From Aricia agestis (taxonomy: Eukaryota > Arthropoda > Insecta > Lepidoptera > Lycaenidae), in NCBI RefSeq assembly GCF_905147365.1, contig NC_056407.1, forward strand, positions 19,575,980-19,639,979: 64,000 bases of DNA. The letters run 5' to 3'. The notes under the pieces are model-generated. The model was not told the DNA's origin. It saw only the letters and a program-made list of their open reading frames with translations, and ran no database searches. Every line of letters begins with the position of its first letter. The stretch's first letter is position 1. The position numbers were made by a program, and so were the translations under genes. Below are positions 10,570 through 22,012 of the stretch, piece by piece.

Positions 10570-11510
10570 AATTTAATTTGATATCTTCATACAGTTTTCA
10601 CACCGAAATGGATTTCTTTTGTGACTTTCCTTGTATTTTAATAATAAATCAATTAAAATGTACGTGTGTTGGTTCTTATAACTTATTGTTTTATAATATC
10701 GCTTATAAGAAGTTTTAGACGCACTTTTCCAGAAATGCATATTTTGCTATGTAGACCAAAATGATGATGATTGTTTTTTGGTGATGATTGGAAACTAATT
10801 GTCGGTATATTTACCATGCGTTTAAAGTATTAGAACAGGAAAATGTATAAAATATACAAGATTTTGGTGCTGAGAAATTGTCAATGTTTAACATTCAATA
10901 GTTTATATATGATATTTGGACTTAGCTTTTTAAATTTCAATCTTAATTAAAGGAAATTTAACTACTATTTCAGTTGTCTACACGTTTTACCACAATTTTA
11001 AAGCTATGTTGATTTTTTTATTTTTCTTTCTAACGGTTTCCACTTGAAACTTTTTGACTTCTATTTTTAAATTTTGAGTTATGGTTATAAGTATTCAAAA
11101 TATAATTAATTTTTTGATTTACTCTGATTAATATTAAAATAAATAACAATAATTTGCAGAAAAAAGTTAAAAAATATAATAAATAAATTTATGCCATTTT
11201 TATGTCATTTAATTTTCGGGCTTTCAAAGACCCCAGGTGACCAACGGCGTTATTTTATTATTATTTTTAACAAAAAATTAAAACCGACTTCCAAGGTAAA
11301 AACAATAATAATATGAACTAAAAAGTATTAAATAACTCTTACTCTATAATAGTGCCTTTTTCAGAATTCGTCTAAATCTCAACTATTTCTGTACATACTA
11401 CAGTCTTCATTACTTTGAAGTCGGTACCAGTCCCAAAAGCTTCAGATATTCTGACATTGACTGAACTCACGATAAAATTAGCTGGTACCGACGCGACTTC
11501 AAATAAAGGC
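10570..11510. other. AT-rich interior of the outer element and a dispersed repeat
   Basis: No gene is seen. From about 11265 it carries a repeat beginning ACAAAAAATTAAAACCGACT and passing CTCAACTATTTCTG. Related pieces are at 62795-62925 and, reversed, at 63700-63880. Confidence 0.4.
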
Positions 11511-11721
11511 CCGTATTCACGTTAATTAGTAGTAAGTGCAAGTTATTAGGGCAGGTAATTAGTTATTAGGAGAAAGTAAGTGTGGTCAGCGACTGACTAG
11601 TGCAAGTGATTAGCCGGCTGCGTAGTAACGTGATTAGAACTGTATTCACTTTGATTAGTGATTAAGTGCAGGTAACTAGTGCGGGTCATTAGTGATTAGG
11701 AGAAAGTAAGTGTGGACAGCG

Positions 11722-13199
11722 CTAAAAAAAAAGATAAAAAATATTTGGACATGGATATCGCCTAGTAAAAAAAGAAGTCAGATAGATTATATACTTTCAA
11801 ATATGAAAAACAAATTCTCAAATATTGAAGTGCTAAGCAACTTATCTTTTTCAAGCGACCACCGATTTGTAAGAAGCACCTTGCTGCTAAAGAAAACGAA
11901 AAAGTCTAGGATTTCATTCAAAAATAGCAAACCATTATTGAAAAACTTAAGTGAACAAGAGGCATATGTTGAAGCTCTAAAACAAAATATTTCAAGTCTA
12001 AATCTAGCGGAAAACGATAATGTAGAGACATATTATCAAAAGATTAGACAAACAATCGATCAGAGCTTAAAGTATTTAAAATCATACAATAAAAGTATAC
12101 ATAAACAAAGAAACTACACTATCTCAGATGAAACAAAAAATCTCATAAAAAGAAGAAATGAACTTACAAATAAAAAGCATCTATCAACTGCAGAAAAACT
12201 AGAGAAAAAATATTTATATAAAAACATCCATAAGTTGATCAGAAAGGAATATCAAAACTACAGACTATCAAAAATTGAAAAACATCTCAAGAAGTCAGGA
12301 AGCGTAAAGAAGGGACTGAGAGAACTAACAACCACTAAAAAATGGATACCTTCTTTGAGAAACAGTACAAGCAATAGAGAAACAATATCGAGGTCAGGAA
12401 TAATAGAAGCTGCCACAGATTTTTATAAAAAACTCTACGCTTACAAAGAACAGTCAAACAAGATAACTGTACCTCTACAAAAAAATGATGCAACATTACA
12501 AAGATTTACGATTCAAGAAATTTTAAGCAAGATAAAGTCACTCAAAAAGGATAAAAGTAGCGGTCCAGATAACATATCAAATGAAGTAATTTTAATAGGG
12601 AAGGCTTTATTAGCACAACCTCTAACCACACTGTTCAATAAGATCCTAGACGAAAGGAAAATTCCCTCTGAATGGGGAAATTCAGACATAGTACTGCTCT
12701 ACAAAAAAGGGAATCCTAATGATATCGGTAACTATCGACCAATTAGTTTGCAATCGAATCTCTACAAGTTGTTTGCCTCTTGTCTCGAAGAACGCCTAGC
12801 TAAGTATACGGAGGAGTACCAGCCAGTGGAACAAGCAGGATTCAGAAGCACATACTCAACTATAGACCATATCCATTCATTAGAGTTAGTGATAGAGAAA
12901 TATGTAGAAAGGAATCGCCCACTCTACCTAGCGTTCATCGATTATGCCAAAGCATTTGACTCTATTTCCCACAACAGTATGTGGAGAGCCTTGCAAGAAT
13001 GTAAAGTACCATCGGAAACCATAGAGCTTATACAATACATATATAAGAAAAGCACAAGTAGAGTAATTCTTGATAAAAAAGGTAGTAAAATAGATATATG
13101 TAGAGGCGTTCGTCAAGGGGACCCGCTCTCCCCAAGAATTTTCATAACCGTGCTACAAGATATCATGAAGTCCTTAAAATGGGAAAATAAAGGCATATA
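11722..13199 (+). pseudogene. RTE endonuclease/reverse transcriptase, first part
   Basis: About 490 residues are open. They start at the C-terminal end of the apurinic-type endonuclease (TWISP…RSQIDYIL…SDHR). The reverse transcriptase follows: SSGPDNISNEV, YRPISLQS, QAGFRSTYSTIDHI, block A FIDYAKAFDSI, and block B RGVRQGDPLSPRIF. It copies element RNA at a nicked chromosomal target. The frame is cut at 13199 by the insertion of another transposon after KGI. The fused tail in the present frame (…YRVSKDRFR) belongs to the inserted DNA. No start codon of its own is present because of the 5' truncation. The catalytic FADD block lies in the second part, so neither half alone could be active. Confidence 0.85.
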
Positions 13200-15712
13200 C
13201 AGGGTGTCAAAAGACCGCTTCCGATAACTTCGTGGGGTTATTATAGGGCATGAAATATATCCATTGGTGCAAGAAATTTTCATGTAATCGCCAGTTTTTA
13301 AAATAGTCAAAATTTTCAACACGCAATGTATAATGCGTGCAGTTAATGAGCGATAATATCGCCCGCCGCCAATGAATGAAACCCCGGGCCGAGCCGGCCC
13401 CCCCGCGCCGCCCGCGCCGAATACCGCGCGCGCGGCTCTGCGCTAGTCATGAGTTAAGACAAAACAGCTGATCGTGGTGTGCCCTATACCCTAGCCCGTA
13501 GGTAGTGAATAAACCACCAATATTGTAATGATTATTAAATTACAATAGTTTTCACGATTTAACAAAATGTTACAATTTATTAATTACCGTTTCTCAGGTT
13601 TTTACTCAAAAATACTCAGTTTTTACTTCCGGCCAAAAAGGAAAAGAAATCATAATTCACATCCGATCATCATCCGATTTACACATCTGTAAAAATACAT
13701 ACACAGTTACCTACTGCACCTATCAATACCTATCAATGGAAAACATACGTGATAACATGTTCACTGACCTGTGATCAGCTGTCTGCTTTTATGAAATGCA
13801 GTTCGAACTGTGCTCCATGATCCATCTAACTCGATGTAGATTGCAGAGTTATTCAACACTTAACAAAAGTAATTACAGGAGACATTCCAATTCTTTAAAC
13901 ACTTTTTATTGCACTGTTTAAACCGCACTATCGTCTATCGACGACGATGTTCACCTGTTCCTTAAAGCATCGCACATTCATCGGACGTATCTTGTCACGG
14001 CCCGTTATTAATTACAAACATAAAAAAAAATAGTTAACAATACACAAAACAAGCAATAATATGACAACATCTAAACGTAAAATTACAAAACTTAAACAAA
14101 AACGTCACAGTACCTACACCAGCACGGCGCGTGTTAGACAGCCGACTGAACAAAATTGAAGAAAAAACTTTGTAAAATAATAGGGATGTATCCCTGTGCA
14201 ATGTGAATATTTTGAGTAATCGATAATTTTTTTATCGATAAATCGTATTAATTGTTTTACATACGAGTACGTATTGATTACTGTCAAACTAAAAATAAAC
14301 AAATATTTACTCAATATTAAGAAAAGCGACAATAATTAAAAGTTATTTAATTAATTAGGTATTAAAGTATTTTAGACGCGCATAACGCGTACCACGGTAT
14401 AACAATCACTTTATCACGATAATGTAGGTATCGAATTTAAAAAATGAGATGAGATCTACTAAATAATAGTTATAATTTTTATTATTTAATGGTAATTTAA
14501 ATATCGACTAAATAGTATTGAATTTATAGGGTACAACACTTAGATTGTCCTTGAAATGGATTAGCGACACGTGCGTCGGCACCTGCAGAGCGGCGCGCTT
14601 TGTCGGCGCCGCGATCAAAGCAAGCCGCCTTTTGTCGGTGTCTTTTGACTACTTCCGAAAGTCGATACACGACGAACATTATTTCAAAAATTAAAATAGA
14701 TTTTTTAATTTAGTAGCCATTTGAGCATTGAGGTAATAGGTTGTTAGAGTTGTTAGGAGATAAGTTTGATTTTTTAACAATTACTTCAAGTATCAAAACG
14801 TGGTAGTATTGTGTAAAGTGTTAATAATTGATTATTATTTCAGTTGTAATAAAATACTTTGTGGTGTGAATTGTGATACATTTCGTTAACGAGAAGTTTT
14901 TTTGACGTTCTTGGTAGTGACTGGTCTTATTGCTTGGTGTTAAGGACTATTTTCAAAATGCATAAAGAAGTAAGAACACTTGAACTCAACATTTTTCACG
15001 TAAGTTAATTGCCAGTTTTATGTATGAGGTTTTTTCGTGTATCATCTGTTATTTCGATTGATAAGTGACGATTGCGGATAAACAGTTCATCCGCATAGGT
15101 TTCGTTACTTACGATGAACTTTTTAACGAGTCTAATAATCTTAGAAGTTTGCCATACTGTCGTAAGTTGTTACACATGCACAGACAGTTACTTACATTTT
15201 TCTACATGAGCTACCATTAAACTCTTAACACTGCAAGTAGCTTAGATGAGAGGTCAGAGGTCAGAGTTCTAAGTTCCACGTCATGGTGACCTTCATGGGT
15301 TTGAAATTGAAAAGACATACATTAGGGTTTCTGTGTGTTCTGTCGTAAGTCGTAACTCGTAGTGTATCGTCATTCGTCGCATACGACCTTTCGACTTAGC
15401 GTGCGTAGGGCGGAGCTAACAGCTGATTAACGCGGTCAACGTTCTCGGGTTTGTACCTACTCGGAACACGAGAACGTTGACCGCGCGCTTGCAAATGCTT
15501 ATTGGGGTAAAAATAATAAAATTTAAAAAAATATTTTAAAATATTTTTCTATGTGGTTTATTATCATGTTTAAAGGGTTTTAATTATAAAAAAATAAAGA
15601 ATAAAAAATTTAAAAAATTAAAAAAAAATTAAAAAAAAAATACATATTCGTAATCAGAAAATGTAGTATAATCATACCCCAAAGTTATCGGAAGTGGTCT
15701 TATTACACCCTG
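13200..15712. mobile_element. 2.5-kb TIR element with CAGGGTGT ends and TA duplication
   Basis: The left end CAGGGTGTCAAAAGACCGC and the complement of the right end (CAGGGTGTAATAAGACCAC) match over about 35 bp. Both continue with TTCCGATAACTT. TA is duplicated outside (13198-13199, 15713-15714). Removing the element with one TA restores the RTE frame across the join. A TA target fits the Tc1/mariner superfamily. No transposase-like frame is present. Two shorter relatives (24702-25015, 37804-38062) share the ends. The interior has a very CpG-rich block at 13360-13450, a 17-bp-arm hairpin at about 15438-15484, and an exon-like ATG with splice donor near 14958-15005. Confidence 0.82.
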
Positions 15713-15714
15713 TA

Positions 15715-16489
15715 TATTGATGGCAAATTCTTAAGCAACCTTAGGTTCGCAGATGATATTGTGCTATTTGCTGAAAGTCCATCAAAATTAGAGTTAATGA
15801 TAAATGAAATAAATTTTGTTAGTAACGAAATAGGCCTAGATCTTAACACAACAAAAACCAAAGTTATGACGAATAGCACCGAAACACCCATATATATCAA
15901 AGATGTGGCTTTAGAATATGTCCAGGAGTACACTTATCTAGGCAAATTAGTATCTTTTAAAAAATCAAGACACCATGATGAGTTATTGAGACGCGTTAAT
16001 ATAGCGTGGAATAAATTTTGGAGTTTCAAAGAAATTCTCAAGTCAAACACATCGATGAAATTTAAAAAAATTATAATAGATACATGTGTACTTCCATCTC
16101 TCACATATGCATCCCAAACGTGGATATTCAATAAACAGACGAGAAACAAAGTAGCAACAACGCAGAGAGCGATGGAAAGAAGCATTTTGAATCTAAGACT
16201 TAGGCACAAAAAAAGAAACTCAGACATTAGGAAAGCCACAAAATTTATAGATGCTTTAGAACACTGTAAAAAGCTAAAATGGAAGTGGGCTGGCCATGTT
16301 GCACGTATGAAAAATGACAGATGGGCCAAAAATATAACATTGTGGAAAGGACCTGTGGGTAAAAGAAGTAGAGGCAGACCGACAGAAAGATGGCTCGACG
16401 AAATTATAAAATCAGCAGGTAAAGACTGGATAGATAAGGCAAATGACAGAATAGTCTGGAGGGACATGGAGGAGGCCTTCACTCTATAG
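15715..16489 (+). pseudogene. RTE reverse transcriptase, second part
   Basis: The frame resumes at the 15713-15714 TA with IDGKFLSNLRFADDIVLFAE. This includes the catalytic FADD box (block C). It continues through YLGKLVS (block E) and a region LPSLTYASQTW to the C-terminal GHVARM…KRSRGRPTERWLDEI typical of RTE elements. It ends at the TAG at 16487-16489. It is in the same frame as the part before the insertion, with no stop or frameshift. Only the insertion and the 5' truncation break the gene. No host role is implied. Confidence 0.85.
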
Positions 16490-17044
16490 AGAGGTCCTTG
16501 ATATAGAATAACTTAAAAAGTAATAAATAAATAAAAATAAAAAAAAAAATAATAATAATAAAAAAAAAGAATGAATTACCTTTTTTAGATTTGTTTAGAA
16601 TTATATTATAATAATATATACTTTGTAAATTTTGATTTATATTAATATTACTTACTATTTTTGCTTATTATGATTGATTAATATTAATTTTTGTTTTTTT
16701 AATTATTGTATTGGAATTTCAATTATGCATATATGACATAGAATAATTTAAAAAAATAAAACAATAATAAAAAACTAATGAATTATAATGAATTAAATAA
16801 AAAACTAATGAATTAAATAATTTTTTTAGATTTGTTTAGAATCATAATATTATATTTTTAAATTTTGATTTTTATTATTATTACTATTTTTTGCTTATTT
16901 TGATTGTTTAATATTAATTTTGTTTTTTGTATTGGAATTTTAATTATGCATGTGATTATTTATTATTGTTTAGAATAGAAAAATAATGTTTGCTAAAATG
17001 ATGTTTATCGAGGAAATAAAAGGCTTTATTATTATTATTATTAT
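16490..17044 (+). repeat. RTE 3' region and TTA tail
   Basis: AT-rich sequence in which a block with AATAATTTTTTTAGATTTG occurs twice (about 16560 and 16815). This indicates an internal duplication of the 3' region. It ends in (TTA)n immediately before the target duplication. Confidence 0.6.
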
Positions 17045-17522
17045 TAAGTGTGGACAGCAACTGATCAGTGCAAGTGATTAGTCGTCTGCGTAGTACCGTG
17101 ATTAAAAGCGTGTTCTATTTTTTGCGAGTGCAAGTGCGAGTACCCACGTCCCGCGCGCCCTTCCTCCCTTCACTCGCAGCGTGCCGGCCAGCTATGAAAT
17201 TGAGCATAATTTTTTCTCAAAGATCAGGTAGACCTTCAGATAAATAAATAAAATAATAAATAAACATTGTTTTATTTCTGAATAAATTTGAAGCAAATGT
17301 TTTCAGAATGTTGAAATACAGCTTTCTGAAACTGAGGGAGGCCTGGCCGTCACAGGCTGTTGATCCAGTAAATAAGATGGATAATTTTTTAATTTTTTGG
17401 TCAATTTTGAATTCATTCTGGGGACAATGGAAATAGAGGGGGCTAATTAATTAGAATTATCACTATACCTAATTTATTTATTTTTTCAATTTAAAGAAAG
17501 TTTTTAATTTATCGAAATAAAG

Positions 17523-17720
17523 AGACGACCTCTGTGGCTCAATTGGTTGAGTGCATGAAGCTTATACAAAGGTGTGGCAGCTCAAGCCGGGGGTCGCGGG
17601 CTCGAATCCCGCCGACGGAACAAAAAATTTTTAATGTTCTCGGGTCTGGAGACTGGATGTGTATGAAAATATATTGTGTATAATATTATAGTATATTATA
17701 GTTCCTAAACGATAGCACAT
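17523..17720 (+). repeat. tRNA-derived SINE, A and B boxes visible
   Basis: It reads CCTCTGTGGCTCAATTGGTTG (A-box region), then GGGCTCGAATCCCGCC (B box), as in a polymerase III promoter. A 17-base insertion separates the boxes relative to the copy at 39384. The 3' part is truncated. Confidence 0.65.
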
Positions 17721-17865
17721 CTTGGGAGTAGGATGGCTGCTTGCAAGGCTGCTTCTACATTTATTATATGTGACTTACAATTGTGTATTCATATTGTATA
17801 GATTAAGTTATTTACATTGTAAATTTTATTTTTTTAAAAGACAAATTTTCCACTTTTTTACTAAA

Positions 17866-18080
17866 AAGTGGCCCCGTGCGAGTTTCTTACGCCGGTTCTT
17901 CTCGCCGGGTTATTTCCCGAACCGGTGGTAGGCAACATGTAGTTCAACATTCTGAAAATATTTGATTCAAATTTATTCAGAAATTTTATTTAAAAAAAAA
18001 AGTATAAAAAGTTATCGTTGAACATACAAAAAAAAAACAGCCGACCGTATAACCTCCTCCTTTTTGGAAGTCGGTAAAAA
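17866..18080. repeat. 3' end fragment of a LINE plus family D fragment
   Basis: The text with CGCCGGTTCTTCTCGCCGGG, then CCGAACCGGTGGTAG and an A-run, looks like a LINE 3' end. A family D fragment (ACCTCCTCCTTTTTGGAAGT) follows on the minus strand up to the piggyBac-like end. Confidence 0.45.
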
Positions 18081-18296
18081 GCGCGACCAACCGAGGGCCG
18101 AGGGTTAAAAATAGATTGGGGTTTTCTCAGATAAAAACTCATGATTATTCATCATTTTTATTTTATAAAAAAAACCCACAAGTTGTTTTATTAATTCGTT
18201 TACATGACAAGAAACATAACTCATTGTTGTCTACACGAACAATATTATTATTATGATTTAAATATAAGAGCTATTATACTACTTTTTTATGATATA

Positions 18297-18668
18297 CTAG
18301 ATGTCCCGCCCGGCTTCGCCCGCGTAAATTAGGAGTTTTACAGAAACCGTACATTTTCCCATGAAAAATAGCTATACTCTCTTCACGTGGTCTACTCTAT
18401 ATATGTACATATTATGTGCCAAATATTGCCATAAAAATTGCTCCAGTAGTTCGTGAGTTTCTAATATTTTCCCCGTTTTTCCCACATTTTCCTAAGTTTC
18501 TTCGGTCGTTTCTTCTTACTCGATAAATGTTCGGTTTCTTCTTACTCGATAAATGAGCTATGTAACACTGAAATTAGAAATAAGTTTTTAAATTGGATCT
18601 GTAGTTCCTGAGATAAGCGCGTTCAAGCAAACATACTCTTCAGGTTTATAATATTATAAGTGTAGATT
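18297..18668 (+). repeat. Dispersed repeat, CCGGCTTCGCCCGCGTAAATT family
   Basis: It starts ACTAGATGTCCCGCCCGGCT and passes TTCACGTGGTCTACTC and GGATCTGTAGTTCCTGAGAT. It ends in TTTATAATATTATAAGTGTA. Related copies with differing numbers of an internal block of about 175 bp are at 31105-32575 (-), 42512-42978 (+) and 44278-44640 (+). A non-autonomous Helitron or SINE-like element is possible. Confidence 0.55.
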
Positions 18669-18839
18669 TTTTTTTAATTATCGCTTGTGAAACTCGAGTC
18701 TCGATCTAAAAGACTATCAAAAGTACCAATAACAGGCTCATAATCATGGGACGATGCATGGTATAATATGGTAGTGATGATGATAATGATGAATGTAATT
18801 TACATAGTAGCATATATGTTTTCCGTTCTTAAAACAACG

Positions 18840-20470
18840 CCGAAACTCCCAAACTTGCATCTATAAAGAATCAGGAGTTCTCTCAGCACCTTCCGAACCA
18901 CGGTATACCAGGTATACCTCGGTGCAAAATCTTACTTGTTGGTAGCATATGAGGACCCTGAGCCATGTATGGCCAATCTAACAGGAAAATGCTTGTTATT
19001 CGTTTGTTAACTAAATAAATTAAGAAAACAAATTATCAAGTAATGCTCTGTTTCATAAGGTATCATATTATAAATCTCTTTTTAACCTAGTTTCTATAGC
19101 CATTCAATAAACTTAAGTTTTGCTAAGCTCTTCCATATGGCCTTGCAAGGAACACAGCTCCAAACAAGGCCAATGTTATATATCAGTCGCTTAACTTGAA
19201 AATAGAGTTACAATTATTTATTTATTTGCTTTTACTAAAACGACATTATAATTTCTTTCAATTAAGCAACACATTAAATGCTCAATATATTTATATCATC
19301 TAAAAAAACTATAACGAACATTGCTTCATCTTATAACTAAGAATATATAAATGGAAATTCTTTAAAAATAGTAGCAATGAGTATCACATTGACACCTTAT
19401 AACTAATTGCCAATGCGTTTTATAATACAATCAAATTTTTTTAAAATCTAAAATGGTCTTCTTATGGGCCCGTTCTTTATAAGGCCATAATGTTTAATAT
19501 GCGTGTATAAGTTTAATAATCCTAATAAGTAAAGATGTTTTAAAAAACAACATTATTTTAATTGTTACGGTACGCATTTATAACTAAAAATAACTGTTTA
19601 TATGTTAATGATGTTTACATGTTCCTTGTAAAGTTTATGTTCCCTAGCAAGGCCAACTATCAAATCTTTGGTTGGGTCTTATAAGGAACCACCGGCCTTC
19701 CTAGGAACATTACCAATATTTTAACGTAAATCGAGGCAAAAGTAGATTTTCTTTTATTAGTACCATACATATATCCCTATACGATAATCCCCTGCAATAA
19801 AACTTGAGATAGATATAGGTTATGTAAATAAAAACTAAAGTTTTTCAGGGTGCGGAAATTACAATTGTAGCCTCGACAACCAAAGTCTACAAACACTGAG
19901 ATCTCACTGCCACAATAGCGGTGCGATCGACTCGCCGCCGCGTTTGTGGCCATAAGTTTTATGGATCTAAATATGTAGTAGAAGGAAAATATCTTTACAT
20001 GACGATAACTGCGACTTTTTGATAGTTGGCCTTCAAAGGAGCATGGCCTTACATGGCTCAGGGTCCTTGCTTAGAATACTTCTCACGAAACCGAAGTCAC
20101 CACATGTTTCCCTATAAATTTTGAGGAGTTCCCTCGATTACTGATGGATCCTTCATCAGATCACCACTTTTGTGAATATAATACCAAATTGGGATGATAC
20201 CCTATATACCAAAAGAAAAATTTTGAAAATCGGTTAACAAACGGCGGAGTAATCGTTGAACATAAGAAAACGAACATAACACCTCCCCCATTTTGAAAGT
20301 CGGTTAAAATTGTAGCCTATATGTTATTCTGATGTATAAGATATATTATTGTAAAGTTTCATTAAAATCCGTTCAGTAGTTTTTGCGTGAAAGAGTAACA
20401 AACATCCAAACATCCATACATCCACACATCCACACATCCAAACAAACTTTCGCCTTTATAATATTAGTAG
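18840..20470 (-). repeat. Dispersed repeat family D, split by a TIR transposon
   Basis: Family D in + orientation is seen at 50690-51176. Here the reversed repeat runs 18840-18951 (ACTCCCAAACTTGCATC…TTGGTAGCATA) and continues at 20068-20470 (TTAGAATACTTCTCACG…CGGAGTAATCGTTGAAC…CTTTCGCCTTTATAATATTAG). The break falls where the 1.1-kb transposon entered. Confidence 0.65.
18952..20067. mobile_element. 1.1-kb TIR transposon, AGGACCCTGAGCCATGTA ends
   Basis: The ends 18952-18974 and 20045-20067 are 23-bp inverted repeats with one mismatch (AGGACCCTGAGCCATGTA-GGCC). The interior repeats the word AAGGCC/GGCCTT many times near both ends, as transposase-binding subterminal repeats often do. It is AT-rich otherwise, with no credible transposase. 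The target duplication is unclear, so the superfamily is left open. Confidence 0.7.
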
Positions 20471-20483
20471 GATAGGAAGTAGG

Positions 20484-20751
20484 ATTAGGGGGCAAACGAG
20501 CAAACTGGTCACCTGATGGAAAGCAACTTCCGTCAACCATGGACGCACGCAACATCAGAAGAGCTGCAGGTGCGTTGCCGGCCTTTTAAGAGGGAATAGG
20601 ATTACAGGGTAGGGGAGGTAAGGAAGGGAAGGGTAGGGAATTGGGCCTCCGGTAAACTCACTCACTCGGCGAAACACAGCGCAAGCGCTGTTTCACGCCG
20701 GTGAGCCCGTGGTATTCGGCCCATTCGTGCCGAAGCATGGCTCTACCACGT
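20484..20751 (-). repeat. GC-rich SINE-like retroposon, copy 5
   Basis: Reverse copy with GGGGCAAACGAGCAAACTGG at its 3' end and GAAGCATGGCTCTACCACGT at its 5' end. The CTCCGGTCGAGC segment is missing. The A-tail is almost gone, so it is probably an older copy. Confidence 0.78.
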
Positions 20752-20879
20752 AACTTGTATTACTTCACCTTCTGATGAAATTCGGTAAAATTAAAATAAA
20801 ACAATCTAGTAAGTTGTAGGTACTTAAATTAAAAAGTTTTCCTATGATTCAAACTTAACTTACAACTTATTAAGCTAAT

Positions 20880-21305
20880 AGCAAACTGTCTGTCCATCTG
20901 TCTGTATGTCTGTCTGTCTATCTGTCTGTTTGTCTGTCTGTCTGTCGCCAGGCTGTGTAACCGCTATAGCTAGGAGTTCTGAAATTTTCACAGATTGTGT
21001 ATATCTGTTGCCGCTATAACGAAAAATACTAAAAACTAAATAGTAAATACTTAATTTTGATGTTCAAAGGGGGCTCCCATACAACAAATCTGTTTTTTTA
21101 CCTTTTCTGCTCGATATCAATAATGACAACCGCAACAGGTAGGCACTTGAAATTTTCACAAAGGGCTTAAATATAATATATGTTCTTTAACAATTAAGGC
21201 CTTAAATAAAACAAAAATTTAGAATTTAAAAATTTATCCTATACAAAAAAACACAATTTTTGGCCTATTTTTGCTCTATAACGGTCCGACTCGCACTTGG
21301 CCGAT
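20880..21305 (+). repeat. Dispersed repeat family A
   Basis: A GTCTGTCTGTCTATCTG run is followed by TGTAACCGCTATAGCTAGGA and two GGGCTCCCATACAACA-like segments. It ends CGACTCGCACTTGGCCGATT. Confidence 0.55.
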
Positions 21306-22012
21306 TATTTAAGTGTAATTAAATTTCGTGCAATCCAAAAACATCATAATTCATAACTAATGTCTGTACAAACTAGGCAAGCAGCTTTACTAGGTTTTAA
21401 GGCGCTGGAATGGCTCTAAGGTTTTACTGGGTTGCCTACTCGTATGACTATTGACTGTTACGTAAGTAACTAACCTACTGTTTGTAAAATGTAAATGTAG
21501 CGTAATATAATATGCTCAACCGTAACCGCAACTCAAAGTGGCGACTTAGCACCAGCGGGGCTAAAATGGTCGCTTTAAAGAATCATGATAAGAATCACAA
21601 TAATATGATTCATTTTTCTAAAATCGTAAAATGCAACTCTACTTGCAATTTATTTCTGTATTTTTGTACTGATTTGACATTTGTCAGTTTGACAGTTTTG
21701 ACAATTCATTTGCTGAATTGATTGAAATTCTGTTAGTTCAAAGTTCAAACACTTTTTGTACATTCAATAAAAAGACCGACAAAAACTCTACGAAAATGTC
21801 GATGACCAAACTTCGTGATAATGAAGGACGCGAAGTTAAAGTGGCTTATATTTATATATTTGTAGTTGTAAATAAATTACTCTAGTTACTTTTAAAAGAT
21901 TTGAATATTCTCCAGCGAAGTAACGAAACACAGAAGACAAAAGATTATTTTTAAAAATTATAATGTAACACACAAGAAATTAAATAATGCTCGCTTAATT
22001 TTTTCGATTAAA
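21306..22012. other. Intergenic DNA, nothing recognised
   Basis: AT-rich sequence. The 69-codon frame at 21512-21721 has no recognisable motif and no splice signals that would make it an exon. Confidence 0.4.

Larger units (their letters stand above)
11721..17044 (+). mobile_element. 5'-truncated RTE-clade non-LTR retrotransposon with 14-bp TSD
   Basis: TAAGTGTGGACAGC occurs exactly at 11707-11720 and again at 17045-17058, a 14-bp target duplication. The + strand between them carries a reverse transcriptase. It ends in a long AT-rich 3' region and a TTA microsatellite tail (about 17027-17044), as is usual for RTE elements. The coding part starts inside the endonuclease domain, so the 5' end is truncated. 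Without the 2.5-kb insertion at 13200-15712 the element is about 2.8 kb. The exact duplication and open frame suggest a fairly recent insertion. Confidence 0.85.
11511..17130. mobile_element. ATTAGTG-rich MITE split by the RTE insertion
   Basis: The text at 11511-11720 (GGCCCGTATTCACGTTAATT…AAGTGTGGACAGC) resumes at 17045 (AAGTGTGGACAGCAACTGAT…). A compact relative lies at 26828-27015, with GGCCTGAATTTACTTTGATT and its complement at the ends. The copy here has an internally repeated block (…GGAGAAAGTAAGTGTGG twice). Its right limit is uncertain. Confidence 0.55.
10447..18108. mobile_element. Outer piggyBac-like element (TTAA + CCCT ends), heavily invaded
   Basis: The left end is TTAA (10447-10450) followed by CCCTCGGTTGGTCGCG. 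The right end is CGCGACCAACCGAGGG…CGAGGG followed by TTAA (18105-18108). TTAA duplications with CCCT-starting TIRs are the signature of piggyBac transposons. Subterminal GACCCCAGGTGACCAACCGCG at 10539-10564 and a decayed copy near 11230-11250 fit their internal inverted repeats. No transposase is visible, and most of the interior is later insertions. The two ends could instead belong to separate decayed copies, since only the termini are recognisable. Confidence 0.5.
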
